From the NCBI GenBank assembly GCA_026874595.1, contig CM049309.1, positions 28,895,033 to 28,959,032 of the forward strand: a stretch of 64,000 nucleotides of DNA. The letters run 5' to 3'. Below are positions 10,412-21,924 of the stretch, one piece after another (the stretch's first letter is position 1; every line of letters begins with the position of its first letter). Both the position numbers and the translations under genes were made by a program. The notes below the pieces were generated by a model that was given only the letters and a program-made list of their open reading frames with translations, was not told the origin of the DNA and did not search any database. The stretch is from Sipunculus nudus (taxonomy: Eukaryota > Annelida > Sipuncula > Golfingiida > Sipunculidae).

Positions 10412-12152
10412 ACAAGTGACCCATGGGTCATGACGCTCAGCTGACTGGGAAGAGATTCGCAAAAGGAAATTTTATCATCTGAATGGTAGTATATACCCAT
10501 TCAACTGAAGCATCAAACAGATTAACCAACAGGCCAAAATTGTGTCTGTATTTATATATCTCAAAAATACAGAAAAAGTGCGTAAAAAATACAAGTGGCC
10601 CCACCAGTCTGCAGAAACTAATAAAAAGACTTAATGGTCAATATGCATGCAAAGAATCATGGTGATCTCTGCATTAGTTGTTACAACTTGTGCCATGTAA
10701 ACAGATGACAATATCCTTGAAGGTCTCAAAAAAAGAGAAAAAAATTTGAATAATTGAATAAAATATAGGTGGAACCACCAGTCTGCAGAAACTGATGAAA
10801 CACTCCATAAACAATATCCATCCAAAGAATCATGGTGATCTCTGCATTAGTTGTTCAGATACTTCAGCTTTTGTATCAAATTGTTCATTATTCTGAGGGA
10901 TACTTTGGAGTCCTATAGCTTGAAGGATATGGGAAACAGAGACCTAATTTCAGGTTTCCACAGACACTTTTCATGGTCCTCCTTGCATGACAAGAATGCA
11001 GATTCTAGGTCCAGTTGTTATGATTTGTACCCTGTTGACAGATAACCACATCTTTAAAGGTCTCAAAAATAGACAAAAAAATTTGTAAAAATTTGAAAAA
11101 ATAGAGGTGGCACACCCAGTCTGCAGAAACTGATGGAACACCTCATGATCAACATGTATGCCAAAAATCATGACCATCAGTGTTGTAGTTATTGAGATAC
11201 TGCAGTTTATTTTTATCAAATTTTCCATTATTCTGGGGGGTAATTGGGAGCCCCACAGCTCAAAGGATATGGGTAACAGAGACCTAATTTCAGGTTTCCA
11301 TGGAGACTTTTCATGGGTCTCCCTGTGTGTCAAGAATGAAGATTCTAGGTCCAGTCTTCACGATTTGTGCCCTGTTAACAGATGTTCACATTTTTAAAGG
11401 TCTATAAATAGAGAAAACAATTCGTAAAATATCGAAAAATATAGGTGGCGCCACCAGTCTGCAGAAACTGATGGAACACCTCTTGATCAATATGTATGCC
11501 AAAAATCATGACCATCAGTGCTGTAGTTATTGAGATGTTGCAGATTTTTTTTATCAAATTTTCCATTATTCTGGGGGGTAATTGGGAGCCCCACAGCTCA
11601 AAGGATATGGGTAACAGAGACCCAATTTCAGGTTTCCATGGAGACTTTTCATGGGTCTCCCTGTGTGTCAAGAATGAAGATTCTAGATCCAGCCTTTACA
11701 TTTTGTGCCCTGTTAACAGATGTTCACATTTTTAAAGGTCTAAAAATAGAGAAAACAATTTGTAAAATATCGAAAAATATGTGGCGCCACCAGTCTGCAG
11801 AAACTGATGAAACATCTAATGATCAATATGTATGCCAAAAATTATGACCATCAGTGATGTAGTTAACGAGATATTGAAGTTTTTGTATGAAATTTTTTTC
11901 TATTCTGGGGGTACTTTGGGGCCCAATAGCTCGAAGGATATGGGTAACAGAGACCTAATTTCTGGTTTCCAAGGAGATTTTTCGTCGACCTCTCAGAATT
12001 TCAAGTTACAAGATTGTAAGTCCCGCGGTTACGATTTGTGCCAGGTTAATGGACAGACGGACCGACGGACAGACGGACAGACAGACAGATGGTCGACGGA
12101 CAAAGAGTGATCACTATAGCTCAGCATGACTTAAAGTCAGCTGAGCTAAAAA
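10412..12152 (+). mobile_element. Hel-2 element with internal 337-bp tandem array, complete
   Basis: 5' end ACAAGTGACCCATGGGTCAT, then GCTCAGCTGA; 3' end TCAGCTGAGCTAAAAA. These subterminal motifs are inverse copies of each other. Inside is an array with CAGTCTGCAG anchors at about 10605, 10779, 11117, 11455 and 11791, i.e. a unit of about 337 bp with one shortened copy. A GACGG-rich tract (12052-12085) precedes the 3' hairpin. Open frames of about 80-120 codons in the units are repeat-encoded and show no known domain. Confidence 0.8.
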
Positions 12153-13172
12153 TGTGCCATTGCCAAAGTTGGACAAAATTTAAGGTAATGATTTTTTATT
12201 TATGCTAAAAACATGAAAAATTTGCAAAAATCAGATCTAATTTTTGGTAAACAATTGAATCTTGATTAAATAAAGTTATATTCCTGAAAAAAAGTTTCCA
12301 GCTTCAGCGATTCTCATGTTAAGTGAGCAAATATTTTTCCTGATTTTTTAAAAATTGCATTATATTTGGGCCCATAACTTCAAAATAATACCCAATACTG
12401 ACCTAATTTTTGGAATGTGCACAGAAAATGTATGGAAGAATATGAATACTAAATATGATCAAAAACAGATCAGTGGTTTTGATATTAGGCAGCCTTGAAG
12501 GGTTTTATTGAAAACTGAGGTTTTTCCTTAATATCTTGAAGGAACGAAGTCCTAATGACCCAATTTTCGGTATGGTAGGAGATTTTGGGGACATCTAATG
12601 GTATGCAGAATTTTGGATTTGTAGGTCCAACCGTTTCAAAACGTGCCCTGTTTAAACGGACGGACGCCAGACGGACGGACGGATGATGGACAAAGGACCA
12701 CAACTATAGCTCAGATCACTTATAATCAGCTGAGCTAAAAATCTCTTACTATAGCAGTTACATCTTAAGACAAAAATATATTTCTTGCTATTTTTAATAA
12801 GGTACCTAATTAATGTTTCGGTCCACAACTTTTACAAATCATGTAAAATTGACCTAATTTTTGGCCCGTTCACAGGAGATATATAGCAAAAATTTATGAA
12901 TGTTTATAAATGTGAACAAAAACAGACGAGTGGTTTTGATATTAGGCAGTCATGAAGTGTAAAAACAGGTTTTACCTTAATTTCTCCAAGGATGGAAGTC
13001 GCATTAGCCCAATCTGGGGCTTGGTAGGAGAAGTAAGAGAACTTATGAACATCTAACTGTATGTCAAATTTTGGATTTGTAGGTCTAATGGTTTCAAAAC
13101 GTGCCAGTCTAACGATGACAGACAAGAGATCATAACTATAGCTAAAATGACTTATAGTCAGCTGAACTAAAA
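12153..13172 (+). mobile_element. Hel-2 element tail(s)
   Basis: 12153 resumes 'tgtgccattgccaaagttgg', matching uninterrupted sequence at about 20336. One tail ends at about 12741 (GTCAGCTGAGCTAAAAA-like, preceded by GACGG repeats at 12658-12682). A second related tail ends at about 13172. No gene. Confidence 0.75.
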
Positions 13173-13627
13173 ATTGTAATGAAAACAGTTTGGACAGTGT
13201 TAAGGTTTCTGAGATCTTTGGTTATTGTTGCCATTTTCAGAAAGTGTTGCTCATGATACTCCTTTAATTCACAGATTGCTGAATATCTAAACCATGGTGT
13301 CTTATAGTTCATGAAATACACTTTATTTCAAAACTTCTTGGAAAAAGAATAAGCATGAGATAACCAAGAGATCATTCATACAACGTACACCCTTTGAATG
13401 CTGATGTATGGTGAAATAAAAGGTATATTCTGCCTTGTCAAATTTAATGATTTTTCAAATTTCCCCCCATACAATTGCTTACGACTTTTTTTTCTGACAT
13501 AAAGGCCATATTATGGAATCAAAATCAGGTAATTCTGCTTTTGTTGCAATTTGTGTGAGGTTTATTTCCTGTAAAATTCCTGTACTATATAGTCAGCAGA
13601 GCTAAAAATTGGGTAAAAAATGATAAA
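13173..13627. other. No gene seen
   Basis: AT-rich sequence, mostly unmatched within the window. A Hel-2-like 3' signature (AGTCAGCAGAGCTAAAAAT) occurs at about 13590-13609, followed by 'gtaaaaaat', where the next Hel-1 is inserted. Confidence 0.5.
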
Positions 13628-15619
13628 CAAGGCCTACAGTGAGGCAGTGAGGCATGGATTAAGTGGCAAGGGGAATAGAATGAGGTGTGTTGCATATTAG
13701 CATGGATGTCTGCAGAGTAAACCTGAGTGTAGGTGGCGCCACCTGTCATAAAATCAAGAAAGCTGTCCAGGATGTATAAACCTGCAAAATTTTAGGTGGA
13801 CAAGTCAAACCACTTCTGAGATATGAGTGATTTTGTCCCAAGGCAGATGAACAGATGGATGCTGTGCAAAAGTGGTTGCAGGTGGCGTCACCAGTTTTGC
13901 CTATGATGAAGAGCTATGTTAGATCTATACACATGCAAAATTTTTACCAAATCGGTCAAACGGTTCCGGAGATATGAGCTTGGATGTCTGCAGCGGAAAT
14001 GTGAATGTAGGTGGCGTCACCTGTCATAAAATCAAGAGAGCTGTCCAGGATGTTTAAACCTGCAAAATTTCAGGTGGAAAAGTCAAACCACTGCTGAGAT
14101 ATGAGTGATTTTATCCCAAGGCATACAATTCTTCAAAGAATAAAGACTAAATACAGCTGTATTTACCCAATCTATTCTTATACAGATGGACACTGTGCAT
14201 AAATGGTTGCAGGTGGCGCCACCAGTTTTGCCTATGATGAAGAGCTATGTTAGAAATATACACATGCAAAATTTTGGCCCAATCGGTCAAACGATTCCCG
14301 AGATATGAGTTTGGATTTCTGCAGAGCAAACGTGAATGTAGGTGGTGCCACCTGTCATAAAATTGAGAAAGCTGTCCAGGATGTATAAACCTGCAAAATT
14401 TCAGGTGGATAAGTCAAACCACTGTTGAGATATGAGTGATTTTATCCCAAGGCAGGTGAACAGATGGACGCTGTGATAAAATGGTGGCAGGTAGCGCCAC
14501 CATTTTTATTGTATTTTATTAAGCTATCAAAGGGCTACATTTGTGCAAAATTTTTAGCCTGATCGGTCAAACGGTTCCTGAGATATGTGGGTTTATGTAT
14601 GGAAATAGACGCAAAAATGGGCGCTGGGCAGTGAGGAAAGGTCAGAGGTCAACCAAAAATGACGGCGCAGCAGTTCACATGTGACCTGATGATAAACCCG
14701 ATTCACTTAAAATGCAAACCAAGTTTTACCAAACAGTTGAAAGATATAGTTCCAACAATCTGGGAATTCTGCATCTAGACATTGTGTCTAGACGTCTAGA
14801 CGCTGTGTCTAGACGTCTAGACACATTGTCTAGACACCCGCCAGAGCAAGGTCAGTTGCCATGGTGATGTCTGGACCCCACCTGTTTATACTGAGTGACC
14901 TCTTGACTTGGCTGCTGAAACTCAGCATGTTGTCAAATCTGTTTTGCTACAATGCTTTTTTAAAGCTGTATTTACCCAATCTATTCTTATAAAACTGGCA
15001 GAACCCTACCACAGAATAATTCTTGTAAAATTTAAACCAATCAGCTTAACAGTTTCATCATAAATCAAGTGTATAAGCTAGAAGAGTTTAAAATAACATT
15101 TTCGCTTTTTAAAAAACACATCAATGTAGGTGGCGCCACCAATACCTCAATTTCAGATATGACATATGTGACAAACATTGGTATAAAATTTGGTGATTAT
15201 AGCTCTAGCTGTTTCTGAGATTTTAATTTTAGTGTGCTTTTTGGACAGATGACCAAGTTCAACTTCCTATAACTCGGCCAAAAATCACCAAACTTAAACC
15301 ATTCGAACAATCTTGAGAAAGATTGTTCCAGGGATCATTTCTGTGAAATACTGGACAATTTGGCTGGACAATTTTGGAGAAGAAGATTTTTAAAGCTTTT
15401 TTAGCTTTTTCCCTATAAAATCCAAGAAAAGGCAGTTAGAAAAAAAATAAACAAAATCCGATAGATAATTTCAGATGACTGATTATTTGCAAAAAATTTG
15501 GTGATGCTAGCTTCTCCTTTTTTTTAGATAGCTATGGTTAACATACAGACGACGCATGACTCACAACACACGACGCACGACGCCACACCATCGCATAAGC
15601 TCACAGGTTCGCTAAAAAT
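13628..15619 (+). mobile_element. Hel-1 element, 5' region internally shortened
   Basis: Starts CAAGGCCTACAG but has lost the rest of the 5' subterminal region. It continues with a monomer array (about 13690-14620), the GTCTAGAC cluster (14775-14838) and the conserved 3' body, and ends CTCACAGGTTCGCTAAAAA (15600-15618). The (ACGG) tract is degenerate (CGACGCAnGAC). It sits inside a Hel-2 unit: left flank 'gtaaaaaat', right flank 'tacaagtgagccaccagtc', matching uninterrupted sequence at about 10583-10610. Confidence 0.8.
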
Positions 15620-15990
15620 ACAAGTGAGCCACCAGTCTGCATGAACTGATAAAACACTCAATGATAAATATGCATGCAAAGAATCACGGCAATCAATGCA
15701 TTATAGTTATTCAGATACTTGAGTTTTTGTATCAAATTTTATATTATTCTGGGGGTTACTTTTGATCCCCATAGCTCAGAGGATATTGGTAACAGAGATC
15801 TAATTTCAAGTTTTCAAGGAAATTTTTAATGGACCTCCCAGGATATGTAACATTAGAAGATTCTAGGTCCAACAATTGTGATTTGTGCACCATTAACATA
15901 AGGACAGACAGACGTACAGACAGCTAGACAGACGATGTACAAAGAGTGATCGCTATAGCTCAGATGACTTTCAGCGAAAAAAAAAGACTA
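15620..15990 (+). mobile_element. Hel-2 unit and degenerate 3' tail
   Basis: Continues the Hel-2 unit split by the Hel-1 insertion ('gagccaccagtctgcatga', 'gatattggtaacagagatct'), then GACAGACG-type repeats and a mutated tail near 15960-15985. Confidence 0.7.
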
Positions 15991-16666
15991 TTAAAATGAA
16001 GAAAGACTCTGATACCAGTGCAATTGTGACCATATTCTTTATCATGACCATTCATACAAGGATCCACAAACCTGAAGTGCTCATGCAGGGCAAGGACTCC
16101 TTTTATCATCTAATGTGCGTGTTTATTTCTAATTTTATTACATAGTTATTCTTCATAAAAGGGATGTAGTATATTGCATTGAGCACTGATATAATAACAG
16201 CTCCCTGTAAGACAGGAATCCCGGGTGAGCCTGAACATGAGCAGTATGATGTTTGCATATGGCGAGTAAAGCTGGTTATATCCCGTGTTGTGTTTTGTTC
16301 ATTAATTTGACCCATCTGGTTCAATCATGACTTGATTGAAACAACATGAGCGTCAAATTTGAGAATGTATTATATGCAATACTTCACAAGTAATGGGTTC
16401 TCCATTTCTTTTTATTTCTCCTTATCTGACCTTGAAGATGAAGGTCAAGGTCACTGGTTTCCAACTCACCTAAGAAAGAAACAGTTCACATATCAAATTC
16501 CATGAAAATTCAGGAATTTGCCATCACCTATCTCAACATATGAAGAATTGCACTTTTGTATGGTTTATAGTGGTACATTATGTGCCCGGTTAACAGACCA
16601 CTGACAGACACAGGATCATCATAACAGACACATACTAACGGAAATATTCTGACACAGAAGGCTCAC
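15991..16666. other. Intronic sequence, no gene seen
   Basis: No repeat family could be assigned to 15991-16400. 16420-16620 carries a 'gaccttgaagatgaaggtca' block related to the repeat at 1-299. It lies just downstream of the NIPA-like exon on the minus strand and is presumably the next intron. Confidence 0.5.
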
Positions 16667-16735
16667 CTGCAAGTTAAGGGATACACTGATGAGTAGATTT
16701 CCTCCAACTGCCAGCAGGCAACCCACCAGCAGAGA
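16667..16735 (-). CDS. NIPAL3-like: NIPA-like (NIPAL2/3-type) internal exon
   Basis: On the minus strand an acceptor (CTTTACTTTCAG) precedes a 69-nt open exon, followed by a strong donor (CAG|GTGAGC). Both borders are phase 0. The 23 codons read SLLVGCLLAVGGNLLISVSL then NLQ, a hydrophobic helix that matches the first transmembrane segment of vertebrate NIPAL2/NIPAL3 (pattern LxGxLLAxxGxLxxSxxLNLQ, normally followed by Lys-Tyr). Joined in frame after the 45812-45907 exon, the spacing Tyr-(x)5-Gly also fits that family. NIPA-like proteins are multi-pass membrane proteins related to NIPA magnesium transporters. The remaining exons are not found to the left in this window. Family assignment is from memory of the motif, not a search. 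Confidence 0.82.
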
Positions 16736-17051
16736 CTGAAAGTAAAGATATAACATATTGATGGGATAACTCTCACATGTAAAAAGTCACAGGCTTACCT
16801 GTCAGTGTGACAAGTCTTACTTGGATGATGGGTCTAAGTTGGACAGTCCGATTTGGAAATTTCCTAGTTGGTTATGTCTAGCTCAAGGTCTTACATTTAT
16901 GAATTACATAATATTAGTAATTGATCACAATGTGTCACAGCAGTCAAAGCCGTAACTGAATCATTTAAAAAGTGAACTTTTTTTCATGCAGGGGTCATGA
17001 TACTTTGAGCAAATCAAAATTTCATGACTTTTAAAAGGAACTGTGACAAAA
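16736..17051. other. Start of the 29-kb NIPA-like intron, no gene seen
   Basis: Non-repetitive, AT-rich sequence between the exon acceptor and the next helentron-like element. A pyrimidine-containing stretch at the exon edge gives a normal acceptor. Nothing else is recognised. Confidence 0.5.
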
Positions 17052-18168
17052 ACAAGGGACCCATGGGTCATGGCGCTCAGCTTAAGTTTGAAATTTTTGC
17101 AAATGCAAAATATTCTTGTTTAATGTTTTTCATTTATATAAGCATATAAGAAGCTAAGAGGAAAGAGGCCCTCTTGGTTATAGTAAAGTTCAAAATATAT
17201 GATTGCAAACTAATACTCTGACAAGACTGTTATGAAGAAAAACAGTAAAAGTTTTAAGATACTGTGATGCATATGGAAAATTTACAGATGGACAGGCAAG
17301 TGGACCAAATGGACTAATACCTTTATTTCACTTTCACAGGAATAATGCATTTAAGTTTATATATAAGCTTATTATTTAAGCATATCCACTTTTTCCATAA
17401 AAATAGTTTTTATCTGATTTAGTTTTATAAATTTGTATTAAAAAACACTGAAAATATATAAAATAATAGAATTCTAAGTTGCAATCATTATATATCCAGA
17501 GTGTAGCTCATATTGGGTCATATTATGCATACACATATATTTTTTTTTGCTTTTAATCACAAATGTTTAAACTGAATTTAAAAGAAAATAATGCCACAAC
17601 ATGGCATCTACAAGAGTATTCCTTGAATCACTATTAAAAAGTTTTGCACATTGGACTTTTCAGTATTTGCTTAATCTTATTCACCGAAATAAAATAAAAG
17701 ATTCAGTAAATTTGGTAAAATAAAAACAACTTTTCAAATAAAGTATACACACTGTTGGTTGAATGAGGGACAAACAATATCATTATGCTAATTACAATCT
17801 CAGCTATAATTTATTACTGGAATTAATAGTCAATTTCACACCTGGTGAAGTTTTTACTCTTCTCAAGTATGGAATTACTTATCTGATGAACATCCACTCT
17901 TTCATAGCAATACACCACTTTGTGGACACAATTAAATGTGCACTTTAATCACTGTAACCCTGGTGGTAAATACAAAATCTAAAATGTAGCATTGCATAGC
18001 CAAGAATAAAATGAAATACAGAAAATTATAACATTCATCTAGTTAATGCACCATCGGGGGGTGGGGGGGGGGGTGGTGCAGGGCAGAGGGGAAGCCTGCC
18101 AGTAGTGGCCAAGCTGAGCCAAGGCAAGCTGCCTGGGGTGGGTTACATAATGCATGTGAAGGCTGTAC
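17052..18168 (+). mobile_element. Hel-2 element (long form), 5' half
   Basis: Starts ACAAGGGACCCATGGGTCAT, GCGCTCAGCT. Aligns with 9320-10411 and with 61613-63190 inverted. A G-rich run lies at 18055-18073. It is split at 18169/18170 by a TIR transposon and resumes at 20173, so the complete element is 17052-18170 plus 20175-21579 (about 2.5 kb without the insertion). Confidence 0.85.
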
Positions 18169-20174
18169 TACCGTAAAAGTCGTTGCAGAAGTCGCATCCT
18201 TATTACAAGTCGCACCCTGACTTTTAGGATCCCCCTGGGGAATAGCCGTTCAAGTTAAGTTTCAGGAAAAGTCCATAATATAAGTCTCACCCAGACTTCG
18301 GAGGCGTCCCAACCACCTGATACTTTTGGAATTTGAGTATCATTCCTTGCGATGCAAGACTACAACCAACGTCCCCGTAGTACTTTTGTGGTTTATAAAC
18401 TAGATAAACCATTTAAACGTAAAAATAATTGGACAGCTTCAATTCAATGCTTATATTTAAGGAAAAACAACAGAATCTTAACATATAAAGTCGGGGTTCA
18501 ATTGTCAAGTAAGATTTGTACAGTGCCAAAGTCAGCTGCGTCGGATAACATTTTGTGCTGTGAAACAATGTCATTGTTGCCGTTTCTTACTATGTTAAGT
18601 AACATTAGAATGCAAATATCAAGTTAAATGACTGTATTAATAAACTAAAAGAGTCTGAGGCAAAATACTATCACAATCAAGCAACTCTTTAAATTGTTAA
18701 AGATTGTCAAACGTAGGGTGGATTCATTAGACTATGATTAGTTTGCGTACGCATGACGAGTCCCAATCCGTCGCAATGGGCATGATTTGAACTTACTTAA
18801 GAAAACTGAAAGATGGAAAGAATAATTCAGTTTGAATTCATTCACCTCATTTCTTAAATGGGCTCTAAAACTGAATTTATTATCCCTTCAATTAAGTGTT
18901 ACAACTTACCATTTAGGCGGGGCACATGCACAGTATTACTGAAATCACTGAAATATATGTCAGTCAACAGGGGGATAATGAACACTTTATTGACCGGTCA
19001 GTTAAGGTAAAATAAACATAATTGAATTTACAGATATTATATTTACTGGGACTAATGATTTATTTTTCTTTGATAAGATCTGGAAAACCCAATTTCCATC
19101 GTTATCAGTGATTATATTCAAGTGGCTTGGATGTATGGCAAACTCAGCCGTGTTGAACCAGATCCGTCATGACACCAAATGGTGCCGGTTCCCGTGGAAT
19201 TTAGGTGCGTATGTGGCATTTTAAGTAAATAAAATATATACCTATATGGTGTTTGTTATTTCATTGTATTGATTAATGTGTCTTCATTAAAAAAATCACG
19301 AATACGTCAACGCACGATTGACCGTAATGCATGCGTGCCGCCATATTGTTGGGCATACGATCGTCCTGAAAGAGACATGGGTAACACTCGAAGCAAATCG
19401 TATATTTGTAGCTCACGTGAAACGTTAAAACATTGTTATCCAAAACGCTTGAAAACCACGAGATGGTGACAGTGACCTATGGTTCTTAATATGAGAGTTT
19501 ATAATTGTGGATATCAGTCACGGAAGGCTTAGTTGACATGGGGATGTAAAGGTCATTGCACGGGTGACCCGGGGCTTGAACTTCTGCTACACGGCTTCAA
19601 AGGTCAGCTGGTATTCAGCGATCAACCGGGCAGGCAAAAGAATTCACGACATATGTGTAGTGGATCAAGCTTGAATGTGACGCAACTTTACATGCATAAA
19701 CGGATATGGAACCGCGAGTTTTTCATTATGGAAAGCATACCCATATAGTTAAACGGAAAGAAAATGTACATCAAAGAGCGGCAGACTGGCATGTGCGTCA
19801 AATTTACTCATGATATAATAGTAACGCAGATAAGGAAGTGCCACTTGAATGGCGACTTGTCGGGTAGGTCTTGAACTGGGCAAATTTAAAATTTGCATTT
19901 AATGTTAATAAAATGAAAATTTCGTCAGTTCACAAAATATAAAGCATAAGAGATGGTTAAAAGTGTAAATTATTGGGGAAAGATGTTTCACAAAGCACTG
20001 GTTAAAGGTATTGCCCATTATCGCTCAACTGACGTCGTTCCATGTACCGGGAAAGCTGACAGAAACGGGATAAGTACGTATTACAAGTCGCACCCCGACT
20101 TTGCTAGAAAATTCTAGTTTTTAGAATTCGATTTCCTAGTACAAGTCGCGACTTCTGCAATGACTTTTACGGTA
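18169..20174. mobile_element. Non-autonomous TIR DNA transposon, 2.0 kb, TA target duplication
   Basis: The left end CCGTAAAAGTCGTTGCAGAA (from 18171) is the inverse of the right end TTCTGCAATGACTTTTACGG (to 20172); over 25 bp only one base differs. Both ends are flanked by TA (18169-18170 and 20173-20174). Uninserted relatives of the flank (GGCTGTA..ACTAGGTGGG at about 10243-10262 and inverted near 62080) support a TA duplication, as in Tc1/mariner/pogo-type elements. A subterminal 'acaagtcgcacc' is present near both ends in direct orientation. The interior has only short ORFs (18352-18627, 19269-19469, 19533-19748) with no transposase motif that I recognise, so the copy is non-autonomous. 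It is less AT-rich and more CpG-containing than its surroundings. Confidence 0.85.
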
Positions 20175-21579
20175 CTAGGTGGGCTAAGATGTAAACAACA
20201 ATTGACATGGTGTATGAAAACTTGAATAAAAGCTACTCTTTTCAATCAATTCCTTTGAAATTTCAGATTTTAAAAGATTAAATCCTTTTGTAAATATGCT
20301 GTGAAAAATAAATCAACAGTGCTTATAGGGAAAAAATGTGCCATTGCCAAAGTTGGACAAAATTTAAGGTACTGATTTTTTATTTATGCTAATAACAGCA
20401 AAAATTCAGATCTAATTTTGGGTAAACTATTGATTAAATAAAGTTATATTCCTGAAAAAAAGTCTCCAGCTTCAGCAATTCTCATCTTAGGTGAGTAAAT
20501 ATATATCTTGATTTTTTAAAAAGTGCATTATGTTTGGGCCCATAACTTAAAAATTTACGCAATACTGACATCATTTCTGGAATGTGCATAGCAAATGTAT
20601 AGAAAAATATGTATATTATATATGATCAAAGTCAGATCAGTGGTTTTGATATTAGGCAGTCTTAAAGTATAACAAAGGGTTTTTAATGGATAAATGAAGT
20701 TTTTCATTAATATCTTGAAGGAATTAAGTCCTAGTGACCAAATTTTGGCATGGTAGGGGATTTTGGAGACATCTAACTGTAGGCCAAATTTAAGGAACTT
20801 AGAGCTGAAGCTGGGGAGCTGAGCTCTAGCAAACTGCATAACACTAGCTAGATGTAAACAATATGTGACATGGTGCTTGAAAACTTGAATAAAATCTACA
20901 GTTTCTGATCAACTGGTTTCAAATTTTTGGTGTAAACAGTTGAAATGCAAACAAAAACATGCTTTGAAAATTAAATCCACATCAGTTACAGGAAAAAAAC
21001 GTGCCATTGTCAAAGTTGGGCAAAATTTAAGGTACAAATTTTTGCTGATATTTTAAAAAATTTTAAAGATTTTGATCTAATTTTGGGTATACAATTTAAT
21101 TTTGATTAATAAACGTAATATTACTGGAAAAAAAGTGCTTAGCTTTAACAAGTTTTGTGTTAAGTGATCAAATTTCTTTCCTGATTATTTACAAAATGCA
21201 TTATGTTTGGGCCCATAACTTTTTTAAATTATATAATACAGACTTAATTTCTGGCATGTACATAGGAACTATATAGAGGATTATTTATGGTAAATATGAG
21301 GAAAAACAGATGAGTGGTTTTAATATTAGGCAGTCCTGAAGTGTGAAAATAGGTTTTTAATAAAAAAAATTGAGGTTTTTCCTTAATTTCTCAAAGGAAC
21401 GAAGTCGCAAAGACCCAGTTTTCAGCTTGGCAGGAGATCTTGGGGACATCTAACATTATGCCAAATTTTGGATTCCTAGGTCTTACGGTTTCAAAAAGTG
21501 CCACATCTACGGACGGACGGACAATGGACAATGGACCACAACTATAGCTCAGATGACTTATAGTCAGCTGAGCTAAAAA
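20175..21579 (+). mobile_element. Hel-2 element (long form), 3' half
   Basis: Two related blocks begin with GTGCCATTGcCAAAGTTGG (about 20337 and 21000). The second ends with a GGACGG tract (about 21511-21525) and the 3' hairpin AGCTCAGATGACT-TAT-AGTCAGCTGAGCT (one mismatch in 13 bp), then AAAAAT. The 3' TCAGCTGAGC is the inverse of GCTCAGCT at the 5' end. Confidence 0.85.
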
Positions 21580-21924
21580 TCATGACCTTTTCCTTGTCAC
21601 TTTGACTTGAACATGTTTCTTAGGAATCTGGCGATGCAGATCATTCTTGATCATTTACATGCATATGAAGAATATTATGGCTATAAGAATACATATATAG
21701 TTAAATATATTTAGAGAGTCTTTATTACAGCAGCTATATATGTTCTGCTGTTCATGTTTGAAAGGTTCAAGATGCATAAAAATGTGGATTTGTTGAAAGT
21801 TCTTCTCATTTGTAGGAGAAATACTTGCACAGGCTTTGTGTCTAGGATAATAAACCATAAAGATGAATACATGGAATTGTTAAGTAAGAAAAGCCTCTTT
21901 AACAGTTGAGTCTTGCCCACTGTT
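21580..21924. other. No gene seen
   Basis: Intronic sequence without recognised repeats or coding signals. Confidence 0.5.

Noticed and set aside
10796-10810. CTGATGAAAC in Hel-2 units as a hammerhead core
   Set aside because: CTGATGA is followed at once by AAAC with no stem II and no flanking complementary arms; it is repeat text.
16106-16324. Minus-strand ORF with an acceptor-like CTGTCTTACAG as a further NIPA-like exon
   Set aside because: The translation does not continue the family after the first helix (Lys-Tyr expected) and no matching donor was found.
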